DNA of 64,000 bases from Chryseobacterium sp. LAM-KRS1 (lineage in GTDB: Bacteria > Bacteroidota > Bacteroidia > Flavobacteriales > Weeksellaceae): positions 124,001 to 188,000 of the forward strand of contig NZ_JAAOIZ010000002.1 of NCBI RefSeq assembly GCF_013184525.1, read 5' to 3'. The stretch's first letter is position 1, and every line of letters starts with the position of its first letter. The notes beneath the pieces were generated by a model, which searched no databases, was not told the origin of the DNA, and saw nothing but the letters and a program-made list of their open reading frames with translations. Positions 42,928 to 51,682 of the stretch are shown here, one piece after another. Position numbers and translations under genes: made by a program.

Positions 42928-42969
42928 ATGGATATAACCACTCGATTTATTTTTTTTCAGGAGCTTAAT

Positions 42970-43021
42970 CCTGCTTTCCGTTACAATCTTTTTTACAAAA
43001 AGGATTGTAACGGAAAGCAGG
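42970..43021. repeat. Large intergenic palindrome
   Basis: Arms of 19 bp (CCTGCTTTCCGTTACAATC and its exact complement) enclose a 14-nt centre that itself pairs T-run to A-run. It is flanked by GGAGCTTAAT on the left and GGCTATTATT on the right, and is separate from the tatC terminator. No protein gene is present in 42857-43132; the ORFs there are by-products of the palindrome. Confidence 0.85.
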
Positions 43022-43101
43022 GCTATTATTTTGCCCGTTGTCACCGATATTAGTTTTAAGAACTATTTTATGCTTTCACAATTTATCTTCAATTAATTTT
43101 C

Positions 43102-43109
43102 TATTTTTG
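43102..43109 (+). promoter_or_regulatory. Possible -7 element of the M1 peptidase gene
   Basis: TATTTTTG fits TAnnTTTG, 23 bp before the start codon. Confidence 0.4.
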
Positions 43110-43132
43110 ATAGATTAATAATTTGATATCAG

Positions 43133-44764
43133 ATGAAAAAACTTTCATATTCACTTTTACTTGCATCAGGACTTGCTTTTGGACAATTCTTCGAAAAACC
43201 GGAAACATTTACAAAGCAGGACACTTTAAAAGGTTCTAACACTAAATTCCGAAACTTTTGGGATGTAAAAAGATATGATCTTTCCGTAGAACCGGATTTT
43301 GATCAGAAAAGCATTAAAGGAACCAACAAGATCAGTTTTGAAATCATCAAAGATGTCACCAACCCTACTTTCCAGATCGATCTTCAAAAACCTATGAAAG
43401 CCGATAAAGTAGAGGCTAGTTTTCCGATTGCCGACACCAAACAGGATGGGGATTTCATTTTCATCACCACAAATAAAAACTTCAAAAAAGGCGAAAAATA
43501 CACCATTGATATCACCTATTCAGGAAATCCTGTGATTGCCAAAAAAGCACCCTGGGATGGCGGCTGGGTTTTTACCAAGGATGAAAAAGGAAATCCTTGG
43601 ATGAGCGTCGCTGATGAAGGCATAGGGGTTTCTATATGGCTTCCTACAAAGGATATATGGAGTGACGAGCCGGATAATGGCATTACTATGAAAATCATTG
43701 CTCCCAAAGGTCTTGTTGGGGTTGGAAACGGACGTTTAATCGATAAAAAAGCGGACGGAGATAAAACCATATATACTTGGGAAGTTAAAAACCCGATCAA
43801 CGGCTATTCCATTATTCCTAATATTGGAAAATACGTCAATTTTAAAGATACTTTTAACGGGGAAAAAGGGAAATTGGATCTGGATTATTGGGTATTGGAC
43901 TATAATCTAGAAAAAGCAAAAAAGCAATTCCAGCAGGTAAAACCAATGCTATCCGCCTTTGAGTACTGGTTTGGTCCGTATCCTTTTTATGAGGATTCTT
44001 ATAAACTTGTGGACTCTCCGTATCTGGGGATGGAACATCAGAGTAGCGTAGCTTATGGTAATCAATATATGAACGGATATCTGGGACGGGATCTGTCCGG
44101 TACGGGAGTAGGATTGAAATGGGATTTTATCATTATCCATGAAAGCGGACATGAATGGTTTGCCAATAATATCACCGCAAAAGATCAGGCTGACATGTGG
44201 ATCCATGAAAGTTTTACCAATTATTCAGAAGTTCTTTTTACAGAAAAATACCTGGATAAAAAATCAGCAGATATATATGCTATCGGAATACGCAATATCA
44301 TAAGCAATGACATCCCGATTATCGGTAAATACGGAGTTCGAAATGAAGGAAGCGGTGACATGTACCCTAAAGGTGCCAGCATGATCCACACGATCAGACA
44401 GGTTATCAACAATGATGATAAGTTCAGACAGATCTTAAGAGGTCTTAATAAGGAATTCTACCACCAGACGGTAACTACTCAGCAAATTGAAAACTACATC
44501 AATTCGAAATCAGGCATTGACTTTTCCAGTGTATTCAACCAGTACTTGAGAACTATTAAAGTTCCGACACTGGAATACTCTCAAAAAGGAGAAGCATTGA
44601 AGTTCAGATACACCAATGTTGTTAAGAACTTCAAGCTTCCTATCAGAATTGACGGAGAGCAAACTATAAATCCAACGGAGGAATGGCAAACGGTAAAATT
44701 GAAAAAAGGTACTCCTGTTGAGTTTAATAAAAATTATTACGTGAATTATAAGAAGGTACAATAA
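43133..44764 (+). CDS. Secreted M1 family metallopeptidase
   Basis: The 543-residue protein starts with a signal peptide (L-L-L-A-S-G-L-A-F-G-Q, ends about 18) and carries the gluzincin site H-E-S-G-H-E-W-F (H336, E337, H340) plus a downstream H-E-S-F-T-N-Y-S-E (third ligand E near 359). The N-terminal beta domain spans about 45-240. It is shorter than full aminopeptidase N because the large C-terminal armadillo domain is absent. It should trim peptides in the periplasm or outside. Confidence 0.9.
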   Translation: MKKLSYSLLLASGLAFGQFFEKPETFTKQDTLKGSNTKFRNFWDVKRYDLSVEPDFDQKSIKGTNKISFEIIKDVTNPTFQIDLQKPMKADKVEASFPIADTKQDGDFIFITTNKNFKKGEKYTIDITYSGNPVIAKKAPWDGGWVFTKDEKGNPWMSVADEGIGVSIWLPTKDIWSDEPDNGITMKIIAPKGLVGVGNGRLIDKKADGDKTIYTWEVKNPINGYSIIPNIGKYVNFKDTFNGEKGKLDLDYWVLDYNLEKAKKQFQQVKPMLSAFEYWFGPYPFYEDSYKLVDSPYLGMEHQSSVAYGNQYMNGYLGRDLSGTGVGLKWDFIIIHESGHEWFANNITAKDQADMWIHESFTNYSEVLFTEKYLDKKSADIYAIGIRNIISNDIPIIGKYGVRNEGSGDMYPKGASMIHTIRQVINNDDKFRQILRGLNKEFYHQTVTTQQIENYINSKSGIDFSSVFNQYLRTIKVPTLEYSQKGEALKFRYTNVVKNFKLPIRIDGEQTINPTEEWQTVKLKKGTPVEFNKNYYVNYKKVQ

Positions 44765-44926
44765 GCGACAAGGCTGATAGAGTAAATCGCTAATTTGCAA
44801 ATTCGCTTTTTCGCCCTTCTGCATTTCAGCGCTTTCTTTATTTTAAGAAAAGTTTAATACCACAATGGAATCTTATTTGTAACAAAATCATTTTTAGAAC
44901 AACTACTTAACTATAAATTCTAATCA

Positions 44927-46783
44927 ATGAAAAAAATAGCACTAAGCTTAGGTATATTAGCCACTGTTCTGGCCAATGCCCAGTCTATTAAAACCAATAT
45001 TGACCTGGTGAATGTAAAAGACGATAAGGTGGCGGTAACAATGGAATTTCCTAAAATGAAATCCGGCAATGTAAAATTCCATTTTCCTAAAACAGTTCCC
45101 GGAACTTATTCCGTGGATGATTACGGAAGATTTATAGAAGGTATCAAATTCTTCGATAACAAAGGAAGAGAGCTGGCCTACACTAAAGTGGATGACAATT
45201 CCTATGCACTTAAAAATGCTCAGTTTTTATCAAAGGTAACTTATCTGGTCAATGACAGTTTTGATGATGAATTGAATACTGAAAAACACAAAGCGGTATT
45301 TTCTCCGTCTGGAACTGATATTGAAGCTGGAAAAGTATATTTAATCAATACCCATGGGTTTATAGGATATATAGATGATATGCAGGATGTTCCTTACCAG
45401 TTGGTCATTCAGAAGCCCGCTGATTTCTATGGAACCACTGCCCTCGTAGATCAGGATAAATCAGAAGCTACAGACACTTTTACGTTGGCTAACTATGCAA
45501 AAGTGACAGATTCTCCGTTAATGTACACCAAACCGGACTATATTACTTTTAATGCAGGCGGTATGGATCTGGTTTTAGGCGTTTATTCTCCGACAGGAAA
45601 GTATAAAGCAGCTGACTTTAAAACCAACCTTGAAAAAATGGTCGTTGCCCAAAAGAAATTCCTGGGTGATATGAATACCAATAAAAAGTATGCGATCATG
45701 CTTTACCTTTCAGGTGGAGAAGGACCCCAGATTAAAGGTTTCGGGGCATTGGAACACCATGAGTCTACAAGTGTTGTATTACCGGAGGTCATGCCTAAAG
45801 AAGCTATCGATCAAACCATTACCGATGTTGTTTCACACGAATTCTTCCATACGGTAAACCCACTGAAAACTCACTCTGAAGAAATTCATTACTTCAATTA
45901 TGCAGATCCTAAAATGTCTCAACATCTATGGATGTATGAGGGAGGAACAGAGTATTTCGCAAATTTATTCCAAATCCAGGAAGGATTGATCAACAAGGAT
46001 GAATTCCTGAAGAGAATAGGTGAAAAAATCACCAATTCTAAGAACTATGACGACACAATGCCGTTTACCGTAATGAGTAAAAATGTTCTTGTAGAGCCTT
46101 ACAAGGATCAGTACAGAAATGTTTACGAAAAGGGAGCCTTACTGGCGATGTGTATGGATATTGAGCTTAGAAAGTTATCCAACGGTGAGATGGGGTATCG
46201 TGATATGATCAGAAAATTATCACAGAGATTTGGTGAAAACAAACCGTTTAAGGACGACAAACTGATCGATGAACTGGTAACTGTTACCGGCTACCCGCAA
46301 GTTAAAGATTTTTACAACAAATATATTGCAGGAAATCAGCCAACACCTTATGCTGACTATTTAAACCAGGTAGGTGTGGAAATAACAAAACAGGAAACTC
46401 CACCAATCTTCTGGTTTATTAAAGACCCAAACCAAACAGGATTTAACGAGAAAAACAATACTTTCATTTTTGATGAAAACTCTCCTTTATCTCCTTTTGC
46501 GAAGAGCATTGGTTTTAAAATTACGGATGAGATCTATGCAATAGACGGAAAAACTATTGATGTGAAAAATATACAGGCATTTATCAATTATACCAAAACC
46601 ATCAAAGAAGGACAACCCGTGACAGTAACAGTTCTTAGAAAAAATGGAGATAAGACTGATAAAATAGAGCTGAAAGGAAAAGCAATCCTTGATAAGTTAA
46701 CTATGGAAACGCTTAAATACAAAGCCAATCCTACACCGGCAGAACAAAAACTGCAGGATCAGTGGTTAACAGGAAAGAAATAA
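44927..46783 (+). CDS. Secreted M61 family metallopeptidase with PDZ domain
   Basis: The 618-residue protein has a signal peptide (L-G-I-L-A-T-V-L-A-N-A-Q, ends about 19), an N-terminal beta domain, the zinc site V-S-H-E-F-F-H-T-V-N-P-L (H304, E305, H308) with Y-E-G-G-T-E-Y-F following, and a C-terminal PDZ-like domain (about 505-590). The family includes glycyl aminopeptidases. It lies 162 bp behind the M1 gene on the same strand; a shared role in peptide use is likely, but each seems to have its own leader. Confidence 0.92.
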   Translation: MKKIALSLGILATVLANAQSIKTNIDLVNVKDDKVAVTMEFPKMKSGNVKFHFPKTVPGTYSVDDYGRFIEGIKFFDNKGRELAYTKVDDNSYALKNAQFLSKVTYLVNDSFDDELNTEKHKAVFSPSGTDIEAGKVYLINTHGFIGYIDDMQDVPYQLVIQKPADFYGTTALVDQDKSEATDTFTLANYAKVTDSPLMYTKPDYITFNAGGMDLVLGVYSPTGKYKAADFKTNLEKMVVAQKKFLGDMNTNKKYAIMLYLSGGEGPQIKGFGALEHHESTSVVLPEVMPKEAIDQTITDVVSHEFFHTVNPLKTHSEEIHYFNYADPKMSQHLWMYEGGTEYFANLFQIQEGLINKDEFLKRIGEKITNSKNYDDTMPFTVMSKNVLVEPYKDQYRNVYEKGALLAMCMDIELRKLSNGEMGYRDMIRKLSQRFGENKPFKDDKLIDELVTVTGYPQVKDFYNKYIAGNQPTPYADYLNQVGVEITKQETPPIFWFIKDPNQTGFNEKNNTFIFDENSPLSPFAKSIGFKITDEIYAIDGKTIDVKNIQAFINYTKTIKEGQPVTVTVLRKNGDKTDKIELKGKAILDKLTMETLKYKANPTPAEQKLQDQWLTGKK

Positions 46784-46800
46784 TAAACAATACTTAATGA

Positions 46801-46829
46801 AAAAGCGGGGAACAATCCCCGCTTTTTTT
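46801..46829. terminator. Bidirectional terminator (M61 / histidine kinase)
   Basis: AAAAGCGGGG and CCCCGCTTTT form a 10-bp stem around aacaat, with a T-run to the right and A-rich left flank. Confidence 0.9.
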
Positions 46830-46844
46830 ATTTTTACACACTTT

Positions 46845-48014
46845 CTATCCTTTCTTAATTGTTATCCTAAAAGTAGTCCCCTTGCCCAATTCTGTCTGTG
46901 AAATCTTTATGTCACCGTTATGGTATTCCTGCACTACCCTTTTTGCAAGCGACAATCCTAATCCCCAACCCCGCTTCTTTGTTGAATAGCCCGGTTTAAA
47001 CGCATTTCTTGCCTGCTGCTTTGTCATCCCGCTACCCGTATCTTTCACTTCTACCAGGATATTTTTATTTCTTTCAAATACGGACATTTGCAAAGATCCT
47101 TCCCCTTTCATAGCATCTACGGCATTTTTCACCAGATTTTCAATAACCCAGCTCATCAGGATCTTATTATGCGGAACCAGAATAGTATATGTCGGTAGCT
47201 GCAGGGTAAAACTTATCTTACTTGAAATCCTGGATTTTAAATATTCATAATTCTCCTGAATCATCTGATTAAAATTCATATCATTAAGCTCCGGCACAGA
47301 TCCGATTTTTGAAAATCGTTCAGAAATGGTTCTCAGTCTCTCAATATCCTTTTCTATCTCTTCAATTCCTTCAGAATCCGGATTTTCCAGTTTCATAATC
47401 TCCATCCATCCTATCATGGATGAAAGCGGAGTTCCGATCTGGTGTGCGGTTTCCTTCGCCAGACCTGCCCATACATACCCTTCATCCGTTTTTTTAATCG
47501 TCCTCAGAAACCAGAATGAAAATAACAGGTAGGATAGGATAAATAGCCCTAAGAAATAAGGATAGTACCGCAAATTGTTAAGCAATGAAGAGTTATCATA
47601 AAATACAAACTGCTTATCACCGTTTGCCACTTCAATCTCAAATGGAGCATAATTATTTTCCATTTTTGAGATTAGCTTTTTTAGTTCTCCGGGATTTTCA
47701 AGAATTTCTTTGGCAATATTTCTTGAACTCCCTTCAAATATAAAAGGTTCTTTATTTTCATTCGTCAAAATTGATGGAATCTGATCATTCTCCGTTAATA
47801 TCGCAAACAAAAGGTCCTGGGTCTCAGAACTTTTCTGCTTATTGTCCTGAAGAATCTTTATCGCAGTAGCGAAAACCTTAATTCTTTCAGCCTCTTTTTC
47901 CCTTAAATTTTTAATTAGAATATTAGATGAAACAATCAAAGCAATAACAATCACGGTAAGTAACGTAAATACAAACCAGTTATTGATTCTCGATAAAAAC
48001 GGACGATTCTTCAT
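46845..48014 (-). CDS. Membrane sensor histidine kinase
   Basis: The 389-residue protein has two membrane helices (about 14-33 and 151-170) around a periplasmic sensor (34-150). The cytoplasmic half has the HisKA phospho-acceptor, E-T-A-H-Q-I-G-T-P-L-S-S-M (His191), and an HATPase domain (N-L-V-K-N-A-V-D-A-M, V-K-D-T-G-S-G-M, R-G-W-G-L-G-L-S-L-A-K-R). No response regulator is adjacent, so its partner is elsewhere. It is 7 bp behind dacB, which suggests the sensor responds to the cell envelope (inference). Confidence 0.92.
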   Translation of the reverse strand: MKNRPFLSRINNWFVFTLLTVIVIALIVSSNILIKNLREKEAERIKVFATAIKILQDNKQKSSETQDLLFAILTENDQIPSILTNENKEPFIFEGSSRNIAKEILENPGELKKLISKMENNYAPFEIEVANGDKQFVFYDNSSLLNNLRYYPYFLGLFILSYLLFSFWFLRTIKKTDEGYVWAGLAKETAHQIGTPLSSMIGWMEIMKLENPDSEGIEEIEKDIERLRTISERFSKIGSVPELNDMNFNQMIQENYEYLKSRISSKISFTLQLPTYTILVPHNKILMSWVIENLVKNAVDAMKGEGSLQMSVFERNKNILVEVKDTGSGMTKQQARNAFKPGYSTKKRGWGLGLSLAKRVVQEYHNGDIKISQTELGKGTTFRITIKKG

Positions 48015-48021
48015 ACCTTTT

Positions 48022-49395
48022 TTATTTTAAAATATTCAGAATTTTCTGTAATTCCGTATTTCCGCTTCCCTGATAATTATTGATGATAATGGAGAATACA
48101 TATTTTTTTCCATCCTTTGCCGTTTGATATCCCGCAAAAGATTTTGTATCCCTCATAGTTCCGCTTTTCATTTTCATCCCGTTTTCCTGCGTTGGGAATC
48201 CGTCATAATAGGCATCAAACCATGGTTGCTTTTTAGCATACAAAAGAGCCTGTACCTCCGCTTTTGCCGATACATAGTTCTGAGGAGAAAGCCCGCTACC
48301 GTCTGCAAAATTGATCATATTCGGATTAATCCCGTTGGATTTCCAGAACTCTTTAAGATAGGCAACTCCGCTTTTAAAGCTTGAATTTCCCTTTTTCTCT
48401 TTCCCCAGCGTCTTAATAAGAGTTTCTCCATATAGATTAATACTCTTCCTTAGAAACCAGTATATAATCTTATCTAACGTCGGTGATTGATACGTAAGAA
48501 ATATATTTTTCTTAGGAACTTCAAATATCTGTTTCCCCTCAATTTCGAGTTGGGAATTCGTAATAACCTTCCCTGAAAAGCTAATTCCGGCTTCCTTAAG
48601 CCACTGTTTTACTTCTACTCCCAATTGTAAAGGAGGATTTGGAGTTGATCCTGAAACAGTAACCGTTTTACCGGCAGGTAAAGTTCCGTTAATCAATGCC
48701 ACATCCGAGTGTGGTGCCGTGAAAATAAGGCTCTGATCCGAACTTCCACCGGCTTTCAGGTCATTTAACCATTGAACTCCTTCCAGCGGATAGGAAAAGC
48801 TTTTAAAAGTAGTGCCATTGATGTTGATATCAAACTGGTTCTCTCTCCAGTTGATCCCCCAAACTCCGGCGCCGTAATAATTCCCCAGATCGTCCCAGGG
48901 CCAGCCTCCGGGAATCGTCTGATGGTCAAAATATGAATCATCGATCACCAGGTCTCCATTAACGTTTGCAATTCCCTGCGTTTTGATTGCTTCGATAAGC
49001 TTTTTCTTAAAATTTTCAGGTTTGTATGCTTCGTATCTCCAGCTTCCCAGAGTAGGATCACCATTAGAGCTGATCAACAGGTTTCCGTTAAGAACATCTT
49101 TTGAAATCGTACCCGAATAACCGGCTGTTGTTTTAAAAGTATAATTTTTCCCTAAGGTTTCCAATGCTGCCCCAGCCGTAAATATTTTCTGCGTGGAAGC
49201 AGTCGAAAGTCCTTTATTTCCCTGATAATCGTAAATCAAACGCCCGTTTTCATCGGTTACATAAAACGATAAACTGGATGCTACTCCTCCTGAAGAATTC
49301 ATAAGATCCTTTGTAGCATCGTCTAATTTTTGAGCGATATCCTGAGCAAAAACTATTTGTGTAGATAATATAAGAACACCAAGTGTTTTTTTCAT
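48022..49395 (-). CDS. dacB: D-alanyl-D-alanine carboxypeptidase (PBP4 type)
   Basis: The 457-residue protein has a signal peptide (V-L-I-L-S-T-Q-I-V-F-A-Q, ends about 18), the S-x-x-K motif S-T-Q-K (Ser67-Lys70), an S-G-L-S-P-Q-N motif (SxN-type, near 372) and a K-S-G-T triad (about 407-410). These are the marks of S13 family peptidases, which trim peptidoglycan peptides. It lies directly before a sensor kinase, so the pair is likely co-transcribed. Confidence 0.93.
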   Translation of the reverse strand: MKKTLGVLILSTQIVFAQDIAQKLDDATKDLMNSSGGVASSLSFYVTDENGRLIYDYQGNKGLSTASTQKIFTAGAALETLGKNYTFKTTAGYSGTISKDVLNGNLLISSNGDPTLGSWRYEAYKPENFKKKLIEAIKTQGIANVNGDLVIDDSYFDHQTIPGGWPWDDLGNYYGAGVWGINWRENQFDININGTTFKSFSYPLEGVQWLNDLKAGGSSDQSLIFTAPHSDVALINGTLPAGKTVTVSGSTPNPPLQLGVEVKQWLKEAGISFSGKVITNSQLEIEGKQIFEVPKKNIFLTYQSPTLDKIIYWFLRKSINLYGETLIKTLGKEKKGNSSFKSGVAYLKEFWKSNGINPNMINFADGSGLSPQNYVSAKAEVQALLYAKKQPWFDAYYDGFPTQENGMKMKSGTMRDTKSFAGYQTAKDGKKYVFSIIINNYQGSGNTELQKILNILK

Positions 49396-49495
49396 TGCAT
49401 CATTGTTATGGTGATTGATTATTTCGCAACTTATGTTGACTATATCATTGCTGAATAGTCCATTCTTTATTCAAATATAAAAAAAGATAGTGGGA

Positions 49496-50191
49496 TCAGA
49501 TTAATGAGCTTCCTGCCTCAATTTCATAGGGTGCCTTTCCCTTCTCAAAAATCCTTGTCAGTTCGCTTCCTTCAACCGTTATATTTCCACCAATTCTCCT
49601 GATCCAGTTTCCTTCACGCAACCCGATTACCTTTAAGTCATTTTGGGTTAGAAATTCAAGAATTCTGGTTTCCCGGGTTTCGCCGTTATGTTTTAATTCC
49701 GGATTTGGATCCAGATAGTGAGGGTTCAGATTAAAAGGGACTAAGCCCATACAATCAAAACTTGGAGGATAAACGATAGGCATATCATTCGTTGTTTTCA
49801 TATTTTGTCCTCCGATATTGCTTCCCGCGCTGCATCCTAAATAAGGCTTACCTTGTTCTATATTATTCTTTAAAACCGACATCAGATTTTCCTCATGTAA
49901 AGTTTTAACCAATAAAAATGTATTTCCACCTCCTGTAAAATATCCTTTCGCATTATATAAAGCAGCGGCTTTATCGTCAAATTCATGAAGGCCTTTTACT
50001 TTAATACCTATTGTTTCAAAAAAAGAACGGGCTTTTGCCGTATAATCGTCATGGGATATCCCTCCAGGCCTTGCATAAGGAACAAAGATGATTTCATCAA
50101 CACCCTTATATAATTGTATTAATTCTTCTCTTAAATATTCCAGGTATTCACCACCGAAAATGGTTGATGTCGAAGCTAATATGATATTCAT
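49496..50191 (-). CDS. pepE: Dipeptidase E (alpha-aspartyl dipeptidase)
   Basis: The 231-residue protein belongs to the S51 family: the nucleophile elbow Y-L-G-C-S-A-G-S-N (Ser121) and G-G-N-T-F near 88-92. E. coli PepE hydrolyses peptides with N-terminal aspartate. Length matches the family. It is a single gene, with TTTG-N18-TATCTTTG on the minus strand upstream. Confidence 0.93.
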   Translation of the reverse strand: MNIILASTSTIFGGEYLEYLREELIQLYKGVDEIIFVPYARPGGISHDDYTAKARSFFETIGIKVKGLHEFDDKAAALYNAKGYFTGGGNTFLLVKTLHEENLMSVLKNNIEQGKPYLGCSAGSNIGGQNMKTTNDMPIVYPPSFDCMGLVPFNLNPHYLDPNPELKHNGETRETRILEFLTQNDLKVIGLREGNWIRRIGGNITVEGSELTRIFEKGKAPYEIEAGSSLI

Positions 50192-50229
50192 ACAATGAAA
50201 TTATTGTGGTTATAAAACTAGTTGAAGTA

Positions 50230-50259
50230 CAAAGATAACTGAAACCACAACGAATCAAA
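50230..50259 (-). promoter_or_regulatory. Promoter of pepE
   Basis: TTTG (50256-50259), 18 bp, TATCTTTG (50230-50237) on the minus strand, 38 bp before the start codon. Confidence 0.65.
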
Positions 50260-50383
50260 AATTAAGCTAAAAAAAATAGCCGTATCCGTTAATATTTTCT
50301 AAAAAAACTTAAAGCCTCTAAAATTTAGCCATTTATGGAATTATTATTGAATTTCAAAATGTAGAATTATAAAATATAAGATT

Positions 50384-50935
50384 ATGAAAATCGTTAAAAT
50401 TAATATCAAAAATCTATTTTTAGGTTTATTATTTGTAGGAGGAATGAGTTTGGTTAATGCACAGGTAGATAGTACCAAAACAACAGCCAATACAGCTGCA
50501 ACAACTCAAGCTGGAGACACCAGTATTGAGGGTCTTAAAAAACAAATTGAAGCCAATCCAAAGGATACAGAATCGTTAGCTAAATTAGCTGCAGCTTACC
50601 AGGATGCTTCAGATTGGACCAATGCAGTGGCAACCTGGAAAAAGATATCTGTTTTATTACCCGATTGGGCTCCGGCATATTACAGCCAGGCTTACGCATA
50701 TCAGGCTGCTAAAGATGATGCCAATGCTAAAATTGCTTATGAAAAGTATATAGCAACTGTAAAACCTGAGGAAGTAGAGCAAAACAAGAAAAACCTTGCG
50801 TATGCTTATTTCTATCTGGCCTTTTCAGAACAGCAAAGCGACCGTAATAAAGCAAAAGAACATATAGCTAAGTCGTTACAGTATGACCCTACCAATCAGG
50901 ATGCTTTAAAACTTAGCAAAACCTTAAATTCATAA
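50384..50935 (+). CDS. Secreted tetratricopeptide repeat protein
   Basis: The 183-residue protein has a signal peptide (F-L-G-L-L-F-V-G-G-M-S-L-V-N-A-Q, ends about 27) and, from about 50, several TPR units: S-L-A-K-L-A-A-A-Y-Q-D-A-S-D-W-T-N-A-V-A-T-W, then P-A-Y-Y-S-Q-A-Y-A-Y-Q-A-A-K-D-D-A-N-A-K and A-Y-A-Y-F-Y-L-A-F-S-E-Q. It should act as a periplasmic protein-binding scaffold. It is monocistronic and closed by a palindromic terminator. Confidence 0.88.
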   Translation: MKIVKINIKNLFLGLLFVGGMSLVNAQVDSTKTTANTAATTQAGDTSIEGLKKQIEANPKDTESLAKLAAAYQDASDWTNAVATWKKISVLLPDWAPAYYSQAYAYQAAKDDANAKIAYEKYIATVKPEEVEQNKKNLAYAYFYLAFSEQQSDRNKAKEHIAKSLQYDPTNQDALKLSKTLNS

Positions 50936-50940
50936 AAAAT

Positions 50941-50970
50941 AAAATCCGGAAAATTTTCCGGATTTTATTT
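50941..50970. terminator. Bidirectional terminator (TPR / DUF1905)
   Basis: AAAATCCGGAAAA and TTTTCCGGATTTT form a palindromic stem between convergent genes, with A and T tracts. Confidence 0.88.
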
Positions 50971-50980
50971 TTTATGAATT

Positions 50981-51469
50981 TTATTTGATCATTTTACCGA
51001 AGAAATCGGTTTCTCCTTTCAGGTGTCTTATAATTTTATCAATGTTTCTTTCAATGCTTGCCTCGGTTTTAAGGTTATTGATATAACGAACCAATTCCAG
51101 CTTTCTTGAAGGAATTAAACTTTCAAAATTACGCAGGGTAACAGGATCTTCCCTGATCGCCTGGTCAAGTTTAGGATGAATAACAATACTCCTGTCCGAG
51201 CTATCATATTCTATTGAAACTTCTATTATCTCACCAATTCTTTTGGGAGAATTCTTTAACATAACAAGATTTACATACAATCTCCATTCTCCGAGATACT
51301 TCATTAAATTCTGCTTATATTCCACACCATTCACTGTTCCTTTCACAGGAATAGGACTCTTTTCTCTTCCTGAAACTTCAAAAATTGTTTTTAATATTTC
51401 TTCAGGAATGAAAACAAAAGGATTAATTCCTATAATTTCAAGCCGTGCTGTAAACAGATTATTTTCCAT
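50981..51469 (-). CDS. DUF1905 / YdeI-type bacteriocin-resistance-like protein
   Basis: I place the start at the ATG at 51469 (M-E-N-N-L-F), which gives 162 residues. A promoter TTTT-N19-TAAATTTG lies at 51476-51506, inside any longer reading frame, and so excludes the upstream ATG at 51520. The N-terminal half is a DUF1905 beta domain (F-E-V-S-G-R-E-K-S-P-I-P-V-K-G-T-V-N-G), and the C-terminal half is YdeI/OmpD-associated helical (S-L-I-P-S-R-K-L-E-L-V-R-Y-I-N-N-L-K-T). Homologues are linked to resistance to cationic peptides; no direct test is known to me here. Confidence 0.82.
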   Translation of the reverse strand: MENNLFTARLEIIGINPFVFIPEEILKTIFEVSGREKSPIPVKGTVNGVEYKQNLMKYLGEWRLYVNLVMLKNSPKRIGEIIEVSIEYDSSDRSIVIHPKLDQAIREDPVTLRNFESLIPSRKLELVRYINNLKTEASIERNIDKIIRHLKGETDFFGKMIK

Positions 51470-51475
51470 ATATGA

Positions 51476-51506
51476 CAAATTTAGAAAATAGTTTAATAGG
51501 ATAAAA
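51476..51506 (-). promoter_or_regulatory. Promoter of the DUF1905 gene
   Basis: TTTT (51503-51506), 19 bp, TAAATTTG (51476-51483) on the minus strand. Only 6 bp separate the -7 box from the ATG, so the mRNA is nearly leaderless. Confidence 0.6.
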
Positions 51507-51548
51507 TAGTAGACAATCAATAGATATCCGACAGACCACTTATGTTTT

Positions 51549-51583
51549 CTAACCTCTAACCTCTAACCTCTAACCTCTAACCT
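51549..51583. repeat. Heptad tandem repeat (5 x CTAACCT)
   Basis: Five exact CTAACCT units in the gap before the transaldolase promoter. The reverse-complement motif (AGGTTAG) recurs as two units at 57693-57706. Confidence 0.9.
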
Positions 51584-51628
51584 CCAATATCTACCTTCCA
51601 GTCCCAAACCAACAAAACAGCAACTAAG

Positions 51629-51659
51629 TTTTCCACTCGCAAAGTATTCCTTATCTTTG
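51629..51659 (+). promoter_or_regulatory. Promoter of the transaldolase gene
   Basis: TTTT (51629-51632), 19 bp, TATCTTTG (51652-51659), 23 bp before the start codon. Confidence 0.6.
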
Positions 51660-51682
51660 CAGGAATAAATCTATGTAACAAA

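Noticed and set aside
42856..43053. Two overlapping ORFs on opposite strands after tatC
   Set aside because: They are caused by the terminator and the large palindrome; their translations are mirror-like and resemble nothing.
44765..44830. Hairpin-like AATTTGCAAATT region after the M1 peptidase gene
   Set aside because: The stem is short and A/T-rich with mismatches; I cannot support a terminator call.
51470..51520. Longer N-terminus of the DUF1905 protein
   Set aside because: A TTTT-N19-TAAATTTG promoter is inside the extension, and the extra residues are hydrophobic without conservation.
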